Assembly: GCA_902611415.1 (NCBI GenBank)
Contig: CACLZM010000008.1
Coordinates: 1-59,540 of the forward strand
Reading direction: 5' to 3'
Source of the DNA: an uncultured Alphaproteobacteria bacterium
GTDB taxonomy: Bacteria; Pseudomonadota; Alphaproteobacteria; HIMB59
Length of the DNA: 59,540 nucleotides
The translations under genes were made by a program, and so were the position numbers. The stretch's first letter is position 1; every line of letters starts with the position of its first letter. Of this stretch, positions 8,262 to 18,400 are shown in pieces. The notes beneath the pieces were generated by a model. That model was not told the origin of the DNA and made no database searches. It saw only the letters and a list, made by a program, of their open reading frames with translations.

Positions 8262-9690
8262 AATTAGAGAGGAGTGTGGTGTTTTTGGTATTTCAAATAT
8301 TGATGATGCTTCTGCCTTGACAGCTTTGGGTTTACATGCGCTTCAGCATAGAGGTCAAGAAGGATGTGGAATAGTTTCTTATGATGGTAAAAATTATTAC
8401 TCTGAAAAAAGATTTGGACTTGTTGGAGATAACTTTAATAACGCTGATACTATCAAAAAGTTGCCAGGTCTTTATGCTATTGGACATAACAGATATAGTA
8501 CAACAGGCGGTAAAATATTAAGAAATGTACAACCTTTTTTTGCTGATACTAATGCTGGTGGTATTGGTGTCTCACACAACGGTAATTTTACGAATGCAAT
8601 TACTTTAAGAAAAAAGCTAGTAGAGGATGGAGCAATTTTTTATACTACCTCAGATTCTGAGACGATAGTTCAACTAATAGCAAGGTCAAAAAAAGAAAAA
8701 AATATTGATAAAATTATTGAGGCTATCTCACAAATTCAGGGTGGTTATGCATTAGTAATGCTTACTAAAGATGTGCTTATAGGAGCCAGAGATATATACG
8801 GTATAAGACCTTTGATAATAGGAAAAATAAACAACTCTTATGTCTTTGCATCTGAAACATGTGCCCTAGATATTATTGGCGCTGAATTTGTTAGAGAGGT
8901 TGAAAATGGGGAGATTGTTTATATTGAAAATAGTGAATTACACAGTCTTAAACCATTTGGTAGTCATAACCCTCGGCCATGCGTTTTTGAATATATTTAT
9001 TTTGCAAGACCAGATAGCATTTTAAGAGGTAAAACAGCTTATGAGTATAGGAAAAATCTAGGAAAAGAATTAGCTAAAGAAGACAATGTTGTAGCAGAGT
9101 TAGTTGTACCAGTACCCGACTCGGGAAATGCAGCTGCAATAGGATATAGTCAGCAAAAAAAAATAAATTTTGACTTAGGTTTAATTAGAAATCATTATGT
9201 TGGTAGAACTTTCATAGAACCTGGACAACAAATAAGAAGCTTAGGTGTTAAATTAAAATTAAATGCAAATAGAAGCTCTATAGAAAATAAAAAAATTGTA
9301 TTAGTAGATGACTCTTTAGTACGTGGTACAACATCACATAAAATTGTAAAAATGTTATATGATGCGGGCGCTAAAGAAGTTCATTTAAGAATAGCATGTC
9401 CTGAAATCAAATATCCAGATTTTTATGGAGTTGATATGCCTACAAAAAAAGAATTGTTAGCTGCTAATAAAAGTGTTGAAGAAATTTGTAATTATGTGCA
9501 AGCAAAAAGTTTAAAATTTCTATCATTAGAAGGGCTTTACTTAGCATTAGGCTATTTGAAAAGGGATAATAAAAAACCTCAATTGACAGACCACTACTTT
9601 ACTGGGGATTATCCAATAAGATTAATTGATCAATTAGGTGATAATAAAATTACTCAGCTATCTTTACTAAGCGCTGGTTCCAATATCTAA
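8239..9690 (+). CDS. purF: Amidophosphoribosyltransferase (PurF)
   Basis: First committed step of purine synthesis: PRPP plus glutamine gives 5-phosphoribosylamine. The N-terminal glutaminase domain starts at the nucleophile Cys13 in REECGVFGI after a short propeptide, with HRGQEGCGI and HNRYSTTGG following. The PRPP-binding loop is IVLVDDSLVRGTTS. The frame is open from 8164, but ATG 8239 gives the usual short propeptide and 483 residues. The C-terminal region where Bacillus PurF has iron-sulfur cysteines reads KKPQLTDHYFTGDYP without them, as in other alphaproteobacteria. It overlaps cvpA by 23 bases. Confidence 0.97.
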   Translation: MIKNNSTKIREECGVFGISNIDDASALTALGLHALQHRGQEGCGIVSYDGKNYYSEKRFGLVGDNFNNADTIKKLPGLYAIGHNRYSTTGGKILRNVQPFFADTNAGGIGVSHNGNFTNAITLRKKLVEDGAIFYTTSDSETIVQLIARSKKEKNIDKIIEAISQIQGGYALVMLTKDVLIGARDIYGIRPLIIGKINNSYVFASETCALDIIGAEFVREVENGEIVYIENSELHSLKPFGSHNPRPCVFEYIYFARPDSILRGKTAYEYRKNLGKELAKEDNVVAELVVPVPDSGNAAAIGYSQQKKINFDLGLIRNHYVGRTFIEPGQQIRSLGVKLKLNANRSSIENKKIVLVDDSLVRGTTSHKIVKMLYDAGAKEVHLRIACPEIKYPDFYGVDMPTKKELLAANKSVEEICNYVQAKSLKFLSLEGLYLALGYLKRDNKKPQLTDHYFTGDYPIRLIDQLGDNKITQLSLLSAGSNI

Positions 9691-10176
9691 TTGTCTCTTA
9701 ATCAACTATTAATCATTATAAACGGTGAAGACAAAAGAGTTATAAATGTAAATGCAAATAAAATTATCTTAGCAAAGAAAGATTTAAAAAATATCTCGCA
9801 TGCTTATACACTTCTTCAGACTAATTTTGAATCACTAGAAGATTTAATTAAAGCAGTATCTATAATAAAAAATCAATTTTCAAAAATTGATGAAATAGTT
9901 ATAATTTATAGGGATATAGATTTGAATATGATCTCTTATCAATATGATTACAATTATATTAAGCAAAATTACTTTGTGTTAACTAATATAATTTATTTTA
10001 TCAATTTACTTCTGCCATTATTCAATAATAAATTTTGTTTTGTTTTGTCATTTGAAAAGGATAATCATTATAAAATACATTTAAATAATTTTAGAAATTC
10101 ATTGATAAGTTATATAAATTCGTTGAAGAAAGATTTGGAAAAATCTTATAAAATTTCCATTAAAAAATTAGATTAA
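9691..10176 (+). CDS. Degenerate short-chain dehydrogenase-like protein
   Basis: It begins with TTG directly after the purF stop and encodes 161 residues. I do not recognise a working enzyme. The pattern resembles the middle of a short-chain dehydrogenase: a DLKNI...LEDLIKAVSII stretch, then KIDEIVIIYRD where IDILVNNAG would be, then YIKQNYFVLTNIIYFINLLLPLF and KFCFVLSFEKD where NV...LLP.L and IVNISS would be. The cofactor-binding GxxxGxG and the catalytic YxxxK are both missing. In many alphaproteobacteria an SDR-family gene follows purF, which supports the origin. It could be a structural remnant with a new role or a decaying gene that is still open. The 3' end overlaps der by 17 bases. Confidence 0.5.
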   Translation: MSLNQLLIIINGEDKRVINVNANKIILAKKDLKNISHAYTLLQTNFESLEDLIKAVSIIKNQFSKIDEIVIIYRDIDLNMISYQYDYNYIKQNYFVLTNIIYFINLLLPLFNNKFCFVLSFEKDNHYKIHLNNFRNSLISYINSLKKDLEKSYKISIKKLD

Positions 10177-11413
10177 AATTAATCCCTTTAAGATTTAATT
10201 CTCTAATTAAAATTTTAGATAAATAGGATTTCATGTGAGATTTTATATTTTTTTTTGAAAAATTACATGAAATTTTAAAATAATTTTTTTGATTAACTGT
10301 AAAAGCAGTAATAAAGTATATTTTAAATTCTTTTGAATTTTTCTGAATTTTACTCAATTCCCCGTTAATTGATTTAATCAATCTATTTAAGTATGATGTT
10401 TTAAAAAAAAACCTATTGTCTAATTGATTACTAATTATATTTAATATTTTTGATTTTGATGAGTTCAATGCCGAAATAAAAAATATATTTAATGATGAGT
10501 AGTAATTATGATTAGAAGAAAGATATTTAAGAAATTTTTGTTTATACAAAGATTTGTTTTCTATTAAATCTATTTTATTTACTAAAACTAAAAATGGTTT
10601 ATTCCTTTTTGATAAAGATCCTATTAGTGATAAATCCAATTTTGACTCAGAATTAGCATCCAATATTAGCACAATTAGTGATGATTTTTTTATAAAATAT
10701 TCAGATTGCTCAATTGAAAGTTTTTCAAAATCAAGATTTTTTCTATTAGATCTATTTCTTATAAAACCTGCTGTATCAATAAACTGTAAAGTCTGATTTT
10801 TATAATTGATATCCCAATTTACTGAGTCACGTGTTGTATGAAGATTAGGCGATGTCTTAGATAGAGATATACTCATTATTTTATTAAAAATAGTTGATTT
10901 ACCCGTATTTTCTTTACCAAAAATAGCTATTGTCTTTTTATTGACAGTATTTTTTTTTGGGTGTTGATTCATATTCTTGTTAGATAAGTATTTTTTTAAA
11001 GTCGATAAATTATCTGAATTAGTTGTAAAATTTTTATTAAATAAATTTGAAATGTAATTTTTTTCATCTATTTTTTTAAATGAAAAAAGGAGAAGATTGA
11101 ATTTTTTTTTATGTAATTGTTTACATATTTTTAAATCTTCATTTGAAAAAGATGAGGTTAAATATATAAAATTAATGTTATCTAATTTAAGCTCCAAAAT
11201 TTTATTTAGGAGTATGGTAAAATCGCTAAATTTATAAAAACCTGGTGTGTCATAAATAAAATATTCATAGTTTTCTGATATGATATTTTTTCTAATCACA
11301 TCAATTGTTGTGTTAGCTCTAGGATTGGATATAGTTTTATGAGTTTTAGAAAAAAGGTTAAAAAGGTAAGATTTTCCCTCGTTTACTTTACCAATAATAA
11401 AATAATTATTCAC
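10160..11413 (-). CDS. der: Ribosome biogenesis GTPase Der (EngA), divergent
   Basis: Tandem-GTPase factor for 50S subunit assembly. Domain 1 has a P-loop GKVNEGKS (residues 8-15) and DTPG (55-58), but its guanine-specificity motif NKxD is altered to KKID (113-116). Domain 2 keeps GKENTGKS (166-173), DTAG (213-216), NKID (279-282) and an SAL motif, and is followed by a KH-like C-terminal domain. The 417 residues are short for Der (usually 440-490), mostly because domain 1 and the linker are trimmed. The start is GTG at 11413, inside the last codons of bamB (8-base overlap). The bamB-der order is the usual one and supports the call. Confidence 0.88.
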   Translation of the reverse strand: MNNYFIIGKVNEGKSYLFNLFSKTHKTISNPRANTTIDVIRKNIISENYEYFIYDTPGFYKFSDFTILLNKILELKLDNINFIYLTSSFSNEDLKICKQLHKKKFNLLLFSFKKIDEKNYISNLFNKNFTTNSDNLSTLKKYLSNKNMNQHPKKNTVNKKTIAIFGKENTGKSTIFNKIMSISLSKTSPNLHTTRDSVNWDINYKNQTLQFIDTAGFIRNRSNRKNLDFEKLSIEQSEYFIKKSSLIVLILDANSESKLDLSLIGSLSKRNKPFLVLVNKIDLIENKSLYKQKFLKYLSSNHNYYSSLNIFFISALNSSKSKILNIISNQLDNRFFFKTSYLNRLIKSINGELSKIQKNSKEFKIYFITAFTVNQKNYFKISCNFSKKNIKSHMKSYLSKILIRELNLKGINFNLIF

Positions 11414-12590
11414 TTAATTTAAAAAGACTTTTATCATCTTTTAGGTATATATTTTGATATTCAAAATAAATTTCTAAATTATTTGTAAATTTATTTTTGT
11501 AGAAACTATCTTCAGAGTTATTACCAATATTAATTGAATAAATGCCATCTTCACAAACCAAATATATATTCTTATGAAGACTAAAAATTAATATTGGTGA
11601 CTCTTTATCATGAGTATAAGAATTAATAATTTTACCATTATCTGATAATATTAATATTTTATCCAAAGTAAGAATTATTAAATATCCATCTTTAGAGAAT
11701 AAGTATTTTAGTATTGTGTTATTCAAATTAATTTCCCAAAATATTTCTAAAGTTATTGGATTAAAAACTGATATTTTTCCGGATTGGTCTAAAAAATACA
11801 AATTGCCATTGTGATTGAAAGGGGCATCTACAAGTTCTTTAAACACACCTAATGAAGTAAGAATATTAAGATCCTCCAATATATAATTTTTGTAATACTC
11901 GTAATTATTTTTTTTAAATGATAGTAAAGTGCCTTCGTTAAACAGATGATAAAGATTTACCTTGTCTTCAAATATATTTGATTTTATAGAAATACCAGGA
12001 TTTGTCACAAAATTGTTTATTTTTGATATAGAATAGCTTTCTAGATTTATTTCAAATATATCACCAAAAACTGTTATGATTATCAATTTATTATCAGATA
12101 AAATTGGTTTTACATTTGTAAAAAGGTCAAATTTAGCTGCATCGACCATATTTCGTCCTTCTATAAATGATAAGCGAGATCTATTTGTTAGTACATAAAT
12201 AGATTTGTTAAATTCAAAAATGTGAAGGGCTTTTTCATCTTTATCAAGATTTAATTTAAATTCAAATTTATTTTGATTATTAATATCTATTAAATGTAGA
12301 GATTTATTTCTAGTTATAAAAATTTTATTATTTATAAAATTTATTACAGAACTTTTTTCAGTATTAATAATTTTATCTAGCCTTAAATCATTAATAGCTA
12401 TAGAAGGATTTATGAATTTTGGGAATATAATTTCACCAAAATCAACTTCTGAAAAAATAATATCCTCTTTATAATTTGAAAATATTTCTATTGCTTCATT
12501 TTTAGGAATATAGTCGGAGTCAACTTTACCATAATATTGATTACAAGACGTCAAGATTAAAAGAAAAATTAAAAATTTAATTTTTTTCAT
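11406..12590 (-). CDS. bamB: BamB-like outer-membrane assembly lipoprotein
   Basis: Likely lipoprotein of the Bam complex that folds outer-membrane proteins. ATG at 12590 gives a lipoprotein signal ending in the lipobox LTSC (Cys16). The rest is a series of beta-rich repeats (NNKIFITRNKSLHLIDINNQN, NGNLYFLDQSGKISVFNPITLEIFWEINL and similar) of the kind that builds the BamB propeller. In NPITLEIFWEINL the PQQ-repeat pattern (W after a short hydrophobic run) is visible; elsewhere the sequence has drifted. Placement between a YfgM-like gene and der is the standard alphaproteobacterial order. An alternative upstream start (12605) would add five residues. Confidence 0.75.
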   Translation of the reverse strand: MKKIKFLIFLLILTSCNQYYGKVDSDYIPKNEAIEIFSNYKEDIIFSEVDFGEIIFPKFINPSIAINDLRLDKIINTEKSSVINFINNKIFITRNKSLHLIDINNQNKFEFKLNLDKDEKALHIFEFNKSIYVLTNRSRLSFIEGRNMVDAAKFDLFTNVKPILSDNKLIIITVFGDIFEINLESYSISKINNFVTNPGISIKSNIFEDKVNLYHLFNEGTLLSFKKNNYEYYKNYILEDLNILTSLGVFKELVDAPFNHNGNLYFLDQSGKISVFNPITLEIFWEINLNNTILKYLFSKDGYLIILTLDKILILSDNGKIINSYTHDKESPILIFSLHKNIYLVCEDGIYSINIGNNSEDSFYKNKFTNNLEIYFEYQNIYLKDDKSLFKLSE

Positions 12591-13062
12591 TAGATAATCT
12601 ATCAACAGCTTTGATAAAAAAATTATTTAAATTATCTCTATCTGACTCACTAAATTCAAAGTTATTTATATCTAAATTATAAAAGTATATTTTAGCAATT
12701 TCATTAAAAGTAAAATTATTATCTATTGATAAAGATTTTATCAACTCTTTATCTAAATCAATTAAAGCTTTTTTCAATAAAATTAAGTCTTTATCAATCT
12801 TATTATATCGATCTAAATTTTCAATTGAAGTTAATTTCAAATCACTAAAAAAAGAAACTTTGGTATTATCTAAACCTGATAAAAAATACAGTTTTTCATC
12901 TATATTTGAATTTTGTTCGTTATAAAGCTCTGCCAAAAAAATATCGAATAATTTTTCATCATCTTTAGTATTATTTTGGAATATGATATATAGAGCAGTA
13001 ATTAATAAAAAAGATATTATTCCAAATAAAGATAAGTTTCTTTTATTTATTAATTTTTCCAT
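12577..13062 (-). CDS. Membrane-anchored YfgM/TPR-like protein
   Basis: From ATG 13062 it encodes 161 residues: a short basic start (MEKLINKRN), one membrane span at about residues 10-27 and a helical, charged periplasmic part. Helix-turn-helix spacing and the position upstream of bamB and der match the YfgM (ancillary SecYEG subunit) family, though canonical TPR residues are weak. Another start exists at ATG 13074. GGGATG lies about 10 bases before 13062 and could serve as ribosome-binding site. It overlaps bamB by 14 bases downstream and the thioredoxin-fold gene by 13 upstream. The family call leans on gene order. Confidence 0.6.
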   Translation of the reverse strand: MEKLINKRNLSLFGIISFLLITALYIIFQNNTKDDEKLFDIFLAELYNEQNSNIDEKLYFLSGLDNTKVSFFSDLKLTSIENLDRYNKIDKDLILLKKALIDLDKELIKSLSIDNNFTFNEIAKIYFYNLDINNFEFSESDRDNLNNFFIKAVDRLSNEKN

Positions 13063-13598
13063 TTTATTGAGCATCCCATACTTGGATATTGTTGGCTTGA
13101 ACAATATCCTTTAGCAATAATTTCTTCAACAGCAGAATAAAGCTCTGGTTTGCCCATAGATGTATCTTTTCCGTTGGAGTCTAACCTGCCTCTATACTTA
13201 AGTTTTTTATCATTACTGAAATAATAGAACTCAGGAGTGCATTGAGCATCAAATGTTTTAGCTATTGATTGCGTGGCATCAACTATATATTCAAATTCAA
13301 ATTTAGCTCTTAATATTTGTTCTGAAAGAAATTTGTTGTGATCCTCTTCATATGAATTTTGATCGTTTGACATAAAAGCAATAGAATTAACATTTAAAAC
13401 TTTGAGTCTTTGGGTTTCAGTAGCAATCTTAGTTTCTATAGATCTAACATAAGGGCAATGATTACAAATAAACATTACTAAAAGACCATTAGTGTCAAAA
13501 GAATCATAAAAGGACCCTTTTTCGCCTTTTAAGTTAATAAATTGAAAATTAGTAGGTTGCCAATCAAAATTACAGCTTGAAGAATTTAAAAGTACCAT
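13050..13598 (-). CDS. Thioredoxin-fold redoxin family protein
   Basis: AhpC/TSA-like thioredoxin-fold protein of 182 residues with a CNHCPY redox motif (Cys45, Cys48), a cis-proline region CTPEFYYF and the middle segment SNDQNSYEEDHNKF. The FICNHCPYV phrase typifies a group annotated only as thioredoxin family protein. It has no signal peptide, so it is probably cytoplasmic, acting in disulfide or peroxide metabolism; the substrate cannot be read from sequence. It heads the minus-strand run ending in der. Confidence 0.82.
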   Translation of the reverse strand: MVLLNSSSCNFDWQPTNFQFINLKGEKGSFYDSFDTNGLLVMFICNHCPYVRSIETKIATETQRLKVLNVNSIAFMSNDQNSYEEDHNKFLSEQILRAKFEFEYIVDATQSIAKTFDAQCTPEFYYFSNDKKLKYRGRLDSNGKDTSMGKPELYSAVEEIIAKGYCSSQQYPSMGCSIKWKN

Positions 13599-13613
13599 TT
13601 AACATAATATATA

Positions 13614-13940
13614 TTGAAAATCTTAAACATAAATAAAAATCATATTGACACAATCCCAAAGAAAACATTCCAATATATTCTCAATACTTACTCTTATGGT
13701 TTATCAAAAAATATATGGAGAAATTATTCAATCCAAACTCAGGACTCAAATTACAAAAAGACAAAAATTACTTTTTATAAATCAAATTTTTCTTTTCCAA
13801 TTATTAAAATTATTTACTCTAAAAAATTCGATAAAGAAATTTTTGAAGTTACATATAAAGATAAAAAGAAAAATTTTTCAACTTTGAATTCACTGAATGT
13901 ATGGTTAAAAAATTATTTTTTTAACAAACCTAAGATGTAA
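13614..13940 (+). CDS. Hypothetical protein, 108 residues
   Basis: Unrecognised. The frame begins with TTG at 13614, 15 bases from the divergent redoxin start, and ends inside the 3' end of rlmE (28-base overlap). The product is basic, with alternating aromatic and hydrophobic beta-like stretches (KITFYKSNFSFPIIKIIY, EIFEVTYKDKKKNF) and a terminal amphipathic helix (LNSLNVWLKNYFF). It has no signal peptide, membrane span or known motif. A second frame (13645-13887) overlaps it; the longer frame looks more protein-like because it alternates polar and hydrophobic residues. It may be a small lineage-specific gene or chance in AT-rich DNA. Confidence 0.45.
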   Translation: MKILNINKNHIDTIPKKTFQYILNTYSYGLSKNIWRNYSIQTQDSNYKKTKITFYKSNFSFPIIKIIYSKKFDKEIFEVTYKDKKKNFSTLNSLNVWLKNYFFNKPKM

Positions 13941-14512
13941 ATTTCTTTAGATTTTTTATCTGATGCAGCTGGTTTAATATATTGTGTTTTGTCAAAATAA
14001 GTTTTAACAAACTTAAATAACTTTTCTGTATCCTCTCCTTGAAAGTTTTTTACTAAAAAATTACCACCTTTGTTTAAATATTTTTCAATAAATTTTGCTG
14101 AAAGCATACTCAAAATATAACTATTGGTTTGATCTAAAAATTGGTTTCCACTTGTGTTTGGTGCGATATCTGAAATTATCGAGTCAAATGTGTATTTATT
14201 TAATGTAAATAATTCATCAATTAATTGATACTGATTTAAGTCCATCATATAAAATTTGAATTTGCCCTCAATCTGCTTAAAAGTTGGTAGTATATCAATA
14301 CCTACTATTTTGTTTTTTGGGTGTTTATTCAAAATATATTGTGTCCAGCCACCTGGTGAACATCCAACATCTAATATTTTTTTATCATTTTTGAATAAAT
14401 TGTGTTTTTTATCTATTTCTTCTAATTTGTAATAAGCTCTGGAAATAATGTCATTTTTCTTTGCTTTTATATAAAAAGGGTCTTTTTTTCTAGTTTTATA
14501 CCACTGTTTCAT
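13913..14512 (-). CDS. rlmE: 23S rRNA 2'-O-methyltransferase RlmE (FtsJ/RrmJ)
   Basis: Methylates U2552 (E. coli numbering) of 23S rRNA late in 50S assembly. It has the SAM-binding motif LDVGCSPGGWTQ (about residues 47-58) and the full catalytic tetrad K29 (SRAYYKLEEID), D115 (ISDIAPN), K155 (FLVKNFQG) and E190 (SKEIYILG). The 199-residue length is close to normal, with a trimmed N-terminus. It stands alone on the minus strand between plus-strand genes, its 3' end overlapping a small unknown gene. Confidence 0.95.
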   Translation of the reverse strand: MKQWYKTRKKDPFYIKAKKNDIISRAYYKLEEIDKKHNLFKNDKKILDVGCSPGGWTQYILNKHPKNKIVGIDILPTFKQIEGKFKFYMMDLNQYQLIDELFTLNKYTFDSIISDIAPNTSGNQFLDQTNSYILSMLSAKFIEKYLNKGGNFLVKNFQGEDTEKLFKFVKTYFDKTQYIKPAASDKKSKEIYILGLLKK

Positions 14513-14576
14513 TTAATTTTACTCATAATCTGATATGTATTCGTTTACATATATTCTAGTAGGTTTAAACAAATTC

Positions 14577-15482
14577 ATGTTACCCAACATAAAAAAAATA
14601 ATTATCGTATCAACCATAACACTTATAAACTCTATATGTTACTCATCAGAATGGGGAAGCAAAGAAGAAACAGACGAAAAATTATTTTCTGTTGAGGTTG
14701 TAGACTCCTCTGCACAAACGATAAAAGATAGTATTGTTTTTAGCTCAACTACTGAAGCTTTAAGGAGAATTGAAGTTAAGAGTGAGTTGATGACCACAAT
14801 AGAAAAAGTGTTGGTCAAAGCAGGATCTAAAATAAAAAAAGGTCAGCATATAGTTGAATTAGACGATTATAAAACGAACGCTGATTTATATAAATTAAAT
14901 TTACTGTCTCAAAGTGAATTTGACAAATATGCTCTTTTTGCTCCTTTTGGTGGAATACTTTTAGATGGTCATAAGATTGCTGGAGAGCTTGTTATGCCTG
15001 GAGAAAAGGTCTACGAAATTATAGATTTAAGCTCATTAAAAATATTTGGTTACATTAATGAAAATGAAATTCTAGATATATCCTTAGAAAATAAAGTTGA
15101 GGTGACAATACTTGGTGAAAAAGTTAATGGCACAATTGACTACATTTCTCCTATTTCGGATCCGGAGACAAAAACTTTTGAAATTGTTGTTAAAGTTGAA
15201 AATAAAGATTTTAGGTATAAAGATGGATTATCATCAATAATTTCTATAGTTAAAGGAAATGTTCTTGCGCATAAAATTTCTCCCTCAATCCTTGCTTTAG
15301 GAAACTCAGGAGAGTTAGGTGTAAAAGTCATAGGGTCTGATAATACAGTACAATTTAAAAAAATTAATGTTATAGAAGATACCTCTGATTACATGTTGGT
15401 CTCTGGCTTGAGTCAAAAAGAAAAAATTATAATTGTAGGTCAACAATACGTTTCTTCGGGAGAAAAAGTTAATTTTAATTAA
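14577..15482 (+). CDS. RND efflux periplasmic adaptor (HlyD/AcrA family)
   Basis: Membrane-fusion protein that should connect the RND pump encoded 2 bases downstream to an outer-membrane channel. ATG at 14577 gives a classical signal sequence (MLPNIKKIIIVSTITLINS). An upstream ATG at 14535 would bury it, so 14577 is preferred. The lipoyl-like halves read TTIEKVLVKAGSKIKKGQHIVELD and FAPFGGILLDGHKIAGELVMPGEKVYEII. The hairpin between them is almost absent, as in the short adaptors of minimal RND systems. At 301 residues it is small. No outer-membrane factor gene is nearby; substrate unknown. Confidence 0.9.
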   Translation: MLPNIKKIIIVSTITLINSICYSSEWGSKEETDEKLFSVEVVDSSAQTIKDSIVFSSTTEALRRIEVKSELMTTIEKVLVKAGSKIKKGQHIVELDDYKTNADLYKLNLLSQSEFDKYALFAPFGGILLDGHKIAGELVMPGEKVYEIIDLSSLKIFGYINENEILDISLENKVEVTILGEKVNGTIDYISPISDPETKTFEIVVKVENKDFRYKDGLSSIISIVKGNVLAHKISPSILALGNSGELGVKVIGSDNTVQFKKINVIEDTSDYMLVSGLSQKEKIIIVGQQYVSSGEKVNFN

Positions 15483-15484
15483 TC

Positions 15485-18400
15485 ATGAGCTTGGTTAACT
15501 TAGCAAGTCAATACTACAGAACTACAATCTCCATTTTCCTATTTGTTATAGTTAGTGGATCACTTGTGTTTAACAATATCCCTAAAGAGTCATCCCCAGA
15601 TGTAAGTTTGCCTTATATATATGTATCTCTTGGTTTAACAGGAATATCCCCAGAGGACTCTGAAAAACTTCTAATAAAACCTGTTGAAGATGAAGTTTCA
15701 AATATCGAAGGAAAAAAAGAAATGACTAGCACTTCTTATCAAGGAGGTGGAAATGTCTTATTAGAGTTTGATGCTGGGTTTGATCCTGATCAAGCACTTT
15801 TAGACACTAGAGAACAAGTTGACAGAGCAAAATCAGATCTACCTGATGATGCAGATGAGCCAAAGGTAAGTGAAGTCAATATAAGCTTATTTCCTATCTT
15901 AGTGGTATCAATAAGTGGGGATATGTCTGAGTTTTTACTGAAGAAGATTTCAAACGACCTAAAAGACAAAATTCAATCTTTACCAAATGTTTTAGAGGTA
16001 AATATTGGTGGTGAAAGAGAAGAGCAATTAGACATTGTTATTGACCAGAATAAAATTGAAGCTTATGGATTAAACTTAGATGAAATATTAAATTTTGTAA
16101 GATCTAATAACCAAATAGTTTCTGCTGGAAATCTTGATACTGGAGATGGAAGATTTGTAATTAAAATTCCTGGTTTATATGAAAGTCTTAATGATATTTT
16201 TAATACACCAATAAAAGTTAATGATAAAAAGACGATTAAATTTAAAGATATTGCTCAACTTAAAAGAACTTTTAAAGATCCAGAAAAATTTGCTCGCTTA
16301 AATAATGAGTCTGCGTTCACTCTGGAGATATCAAAAAGGATTGGAGCAAACATCGTAGAAACTGTTGATCAGGTAAAACAATTAGTAAAGGAAGAACAAA
16401 AAATTCTTCCTTCAAAAGTTAATATTACTTTTTCTGGTGATGAGTCTGTAAATATTAAAAGTATGCTAGGAGATCTCCAAAATAATGTAATTTTTTCAAT
16501 AATACTTGTTATGAGTGTGGTTGTTATCTTTCTTGGTATAAGGTCAAGTTTACTAGTAGGTTTAGCTGTACCGGGTTCTTTTTTATCATCTATTTTAATC
16601 CTCTATTCACTTGGCTTTACAATCAATATGGTTGTTTTGTTTGGGTTAATTCTTTCAGTTGGGCTACTTGTTGATGGGGCTGTGGTTGTAGTTGAATATG
16701 CCCAAAGAAAAATACAAGAAGGTATGGGACTAGCAGAATCATATATAAAAGCCGCATCAAGAATGTCACTTCCAATAATGGCTTCAACTTTTACTACTAT
16801 AGCAGCATTTATTCCTCTTTTATTTTGGCCAGGCACAACTGGTGGTTTTATGAAGTATATTCCTATAACAGTAATATCTGTTTTAGGTTCTAGTTTAGCA
16901 ATGGCATTAATAGTTATTCCTATAATTGGAACTCAGGCCTATAAAATTAAAAATCTTTTTTTCTTCTTTATTATACCTTTAATTTTATTTGGTATTATAA
17001 ATTTTGTTGCATTTAATTTTTTATCTCAACTAGAATTTGATAGCTACATAAATATGGGTGCAAAAGCCATAACAACAATTTCAATTGGCGTCATTTTGTT
17101 TTTTGTTTTTAGGTATATTAAAAATAAAGGTTTTTTTCAGAAAATGATTATCCCTAGAATAAATGCTGATGATGATGAAGATTTAACTGATTTAGAAAAA
17201 GTTGGTTTTTTTACTAAAATTTACCTTTTTATTTTGAGGCTATGTATAAATAACCCTACAAAAATAGTTTTTCTATCTTTCATACTGTTAGTTGGTATCT
17301 ATGGTGCATATGGAAAGTTTGGTAAAGGAGTTACTTTTTTTCCTTCAGTTGAAGCAGAGAATACTAAAGTAATTATTTATGCTACAGGCAATCTATCAGT
17401 TTTAGAAAAAGATAGACTGGTTGCAAAAGTAGAGTCACAGGTATTAAATTTACAAAAAAAGAATAATGAATTTGAGTCTGTCTATACAACATCAGGGAAT
17501 GTAGAAAATAGACAAGAAAGCTCGCCAGATATTATAGGATTTATAGATATAGAATTCAAAGATTGGGATAAAAGAAGAAAAGCAGAAACAATAATTTCTG
17601 AAATAAGAGAAGAAACTTCATCTATTCCTGGGATTAAAGTTGAAACTAGAACTTTAAGAGCAGGCCCTCCTAGGGGGAAGCCCATTGAAATCAATTTAAC
17701 TTCCTCTGATCCTAAAATCACAGTTCAAGAACTTAAAAGAATTGAAAAATATTTATCTACCATATCTGGTTTAAAGGATTTAGAAACATCTCTACCCTCT
17801 CCTAGTATTGAATATGAGCTTTATGTTGATAGAGAAGAGGCTGCAAAATATGGTGCTAGTATTTCAATAATAGGTAACACCATAAAACTTCTTACAAGTG
17901 GGCTAAAATTGAGTGAATTTAGACCTGATGATAGTGATGAATCTATACCCATTTACCTTCGATTGCCAAAAGAACAGAGAACGATCGATCAATTAGATAA
18001 TATTAAGATACCAACATCTTCAGGCTATGTACCAATTTCAAATTTTACTAAAATTGAAACCAATCAAGAGACAGGAAATTTGACCAGAGTAGAACAGAAT
18101 AGAATTGAAACAATTAAATCAGATGTAACAAGATTTTATCAAACTGATGCTTATGTAAGACTTATAAAACATTGGCTTGGAATAGAAAAATTCAATATAC
18201 CAAATAACTTTGGTTTAGATATACCTGAATTTAATTCAGCAAGTATTGATCCTAGAGTAAAAATAGAATTTAAGGGAGAGGATGAAAGTCAGCAGAAGTC
18301 TAAAGCTTTTCTACAAAAAGCTTTTTTGATAGCTGTATTTTTAATGGGTTTAATTCTTTTGACCCAATTTAATAGTTTTAGTAGCACCTTATTAATTCTA

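Noticed and set aside
13645-13887. 80-codon frame overlapping the small unknown gene
   Set aside because: Less protein-like composition (Lys/Ile/Leu/Gln runs) than the longer frame 13614-13940, which covers the same bases.
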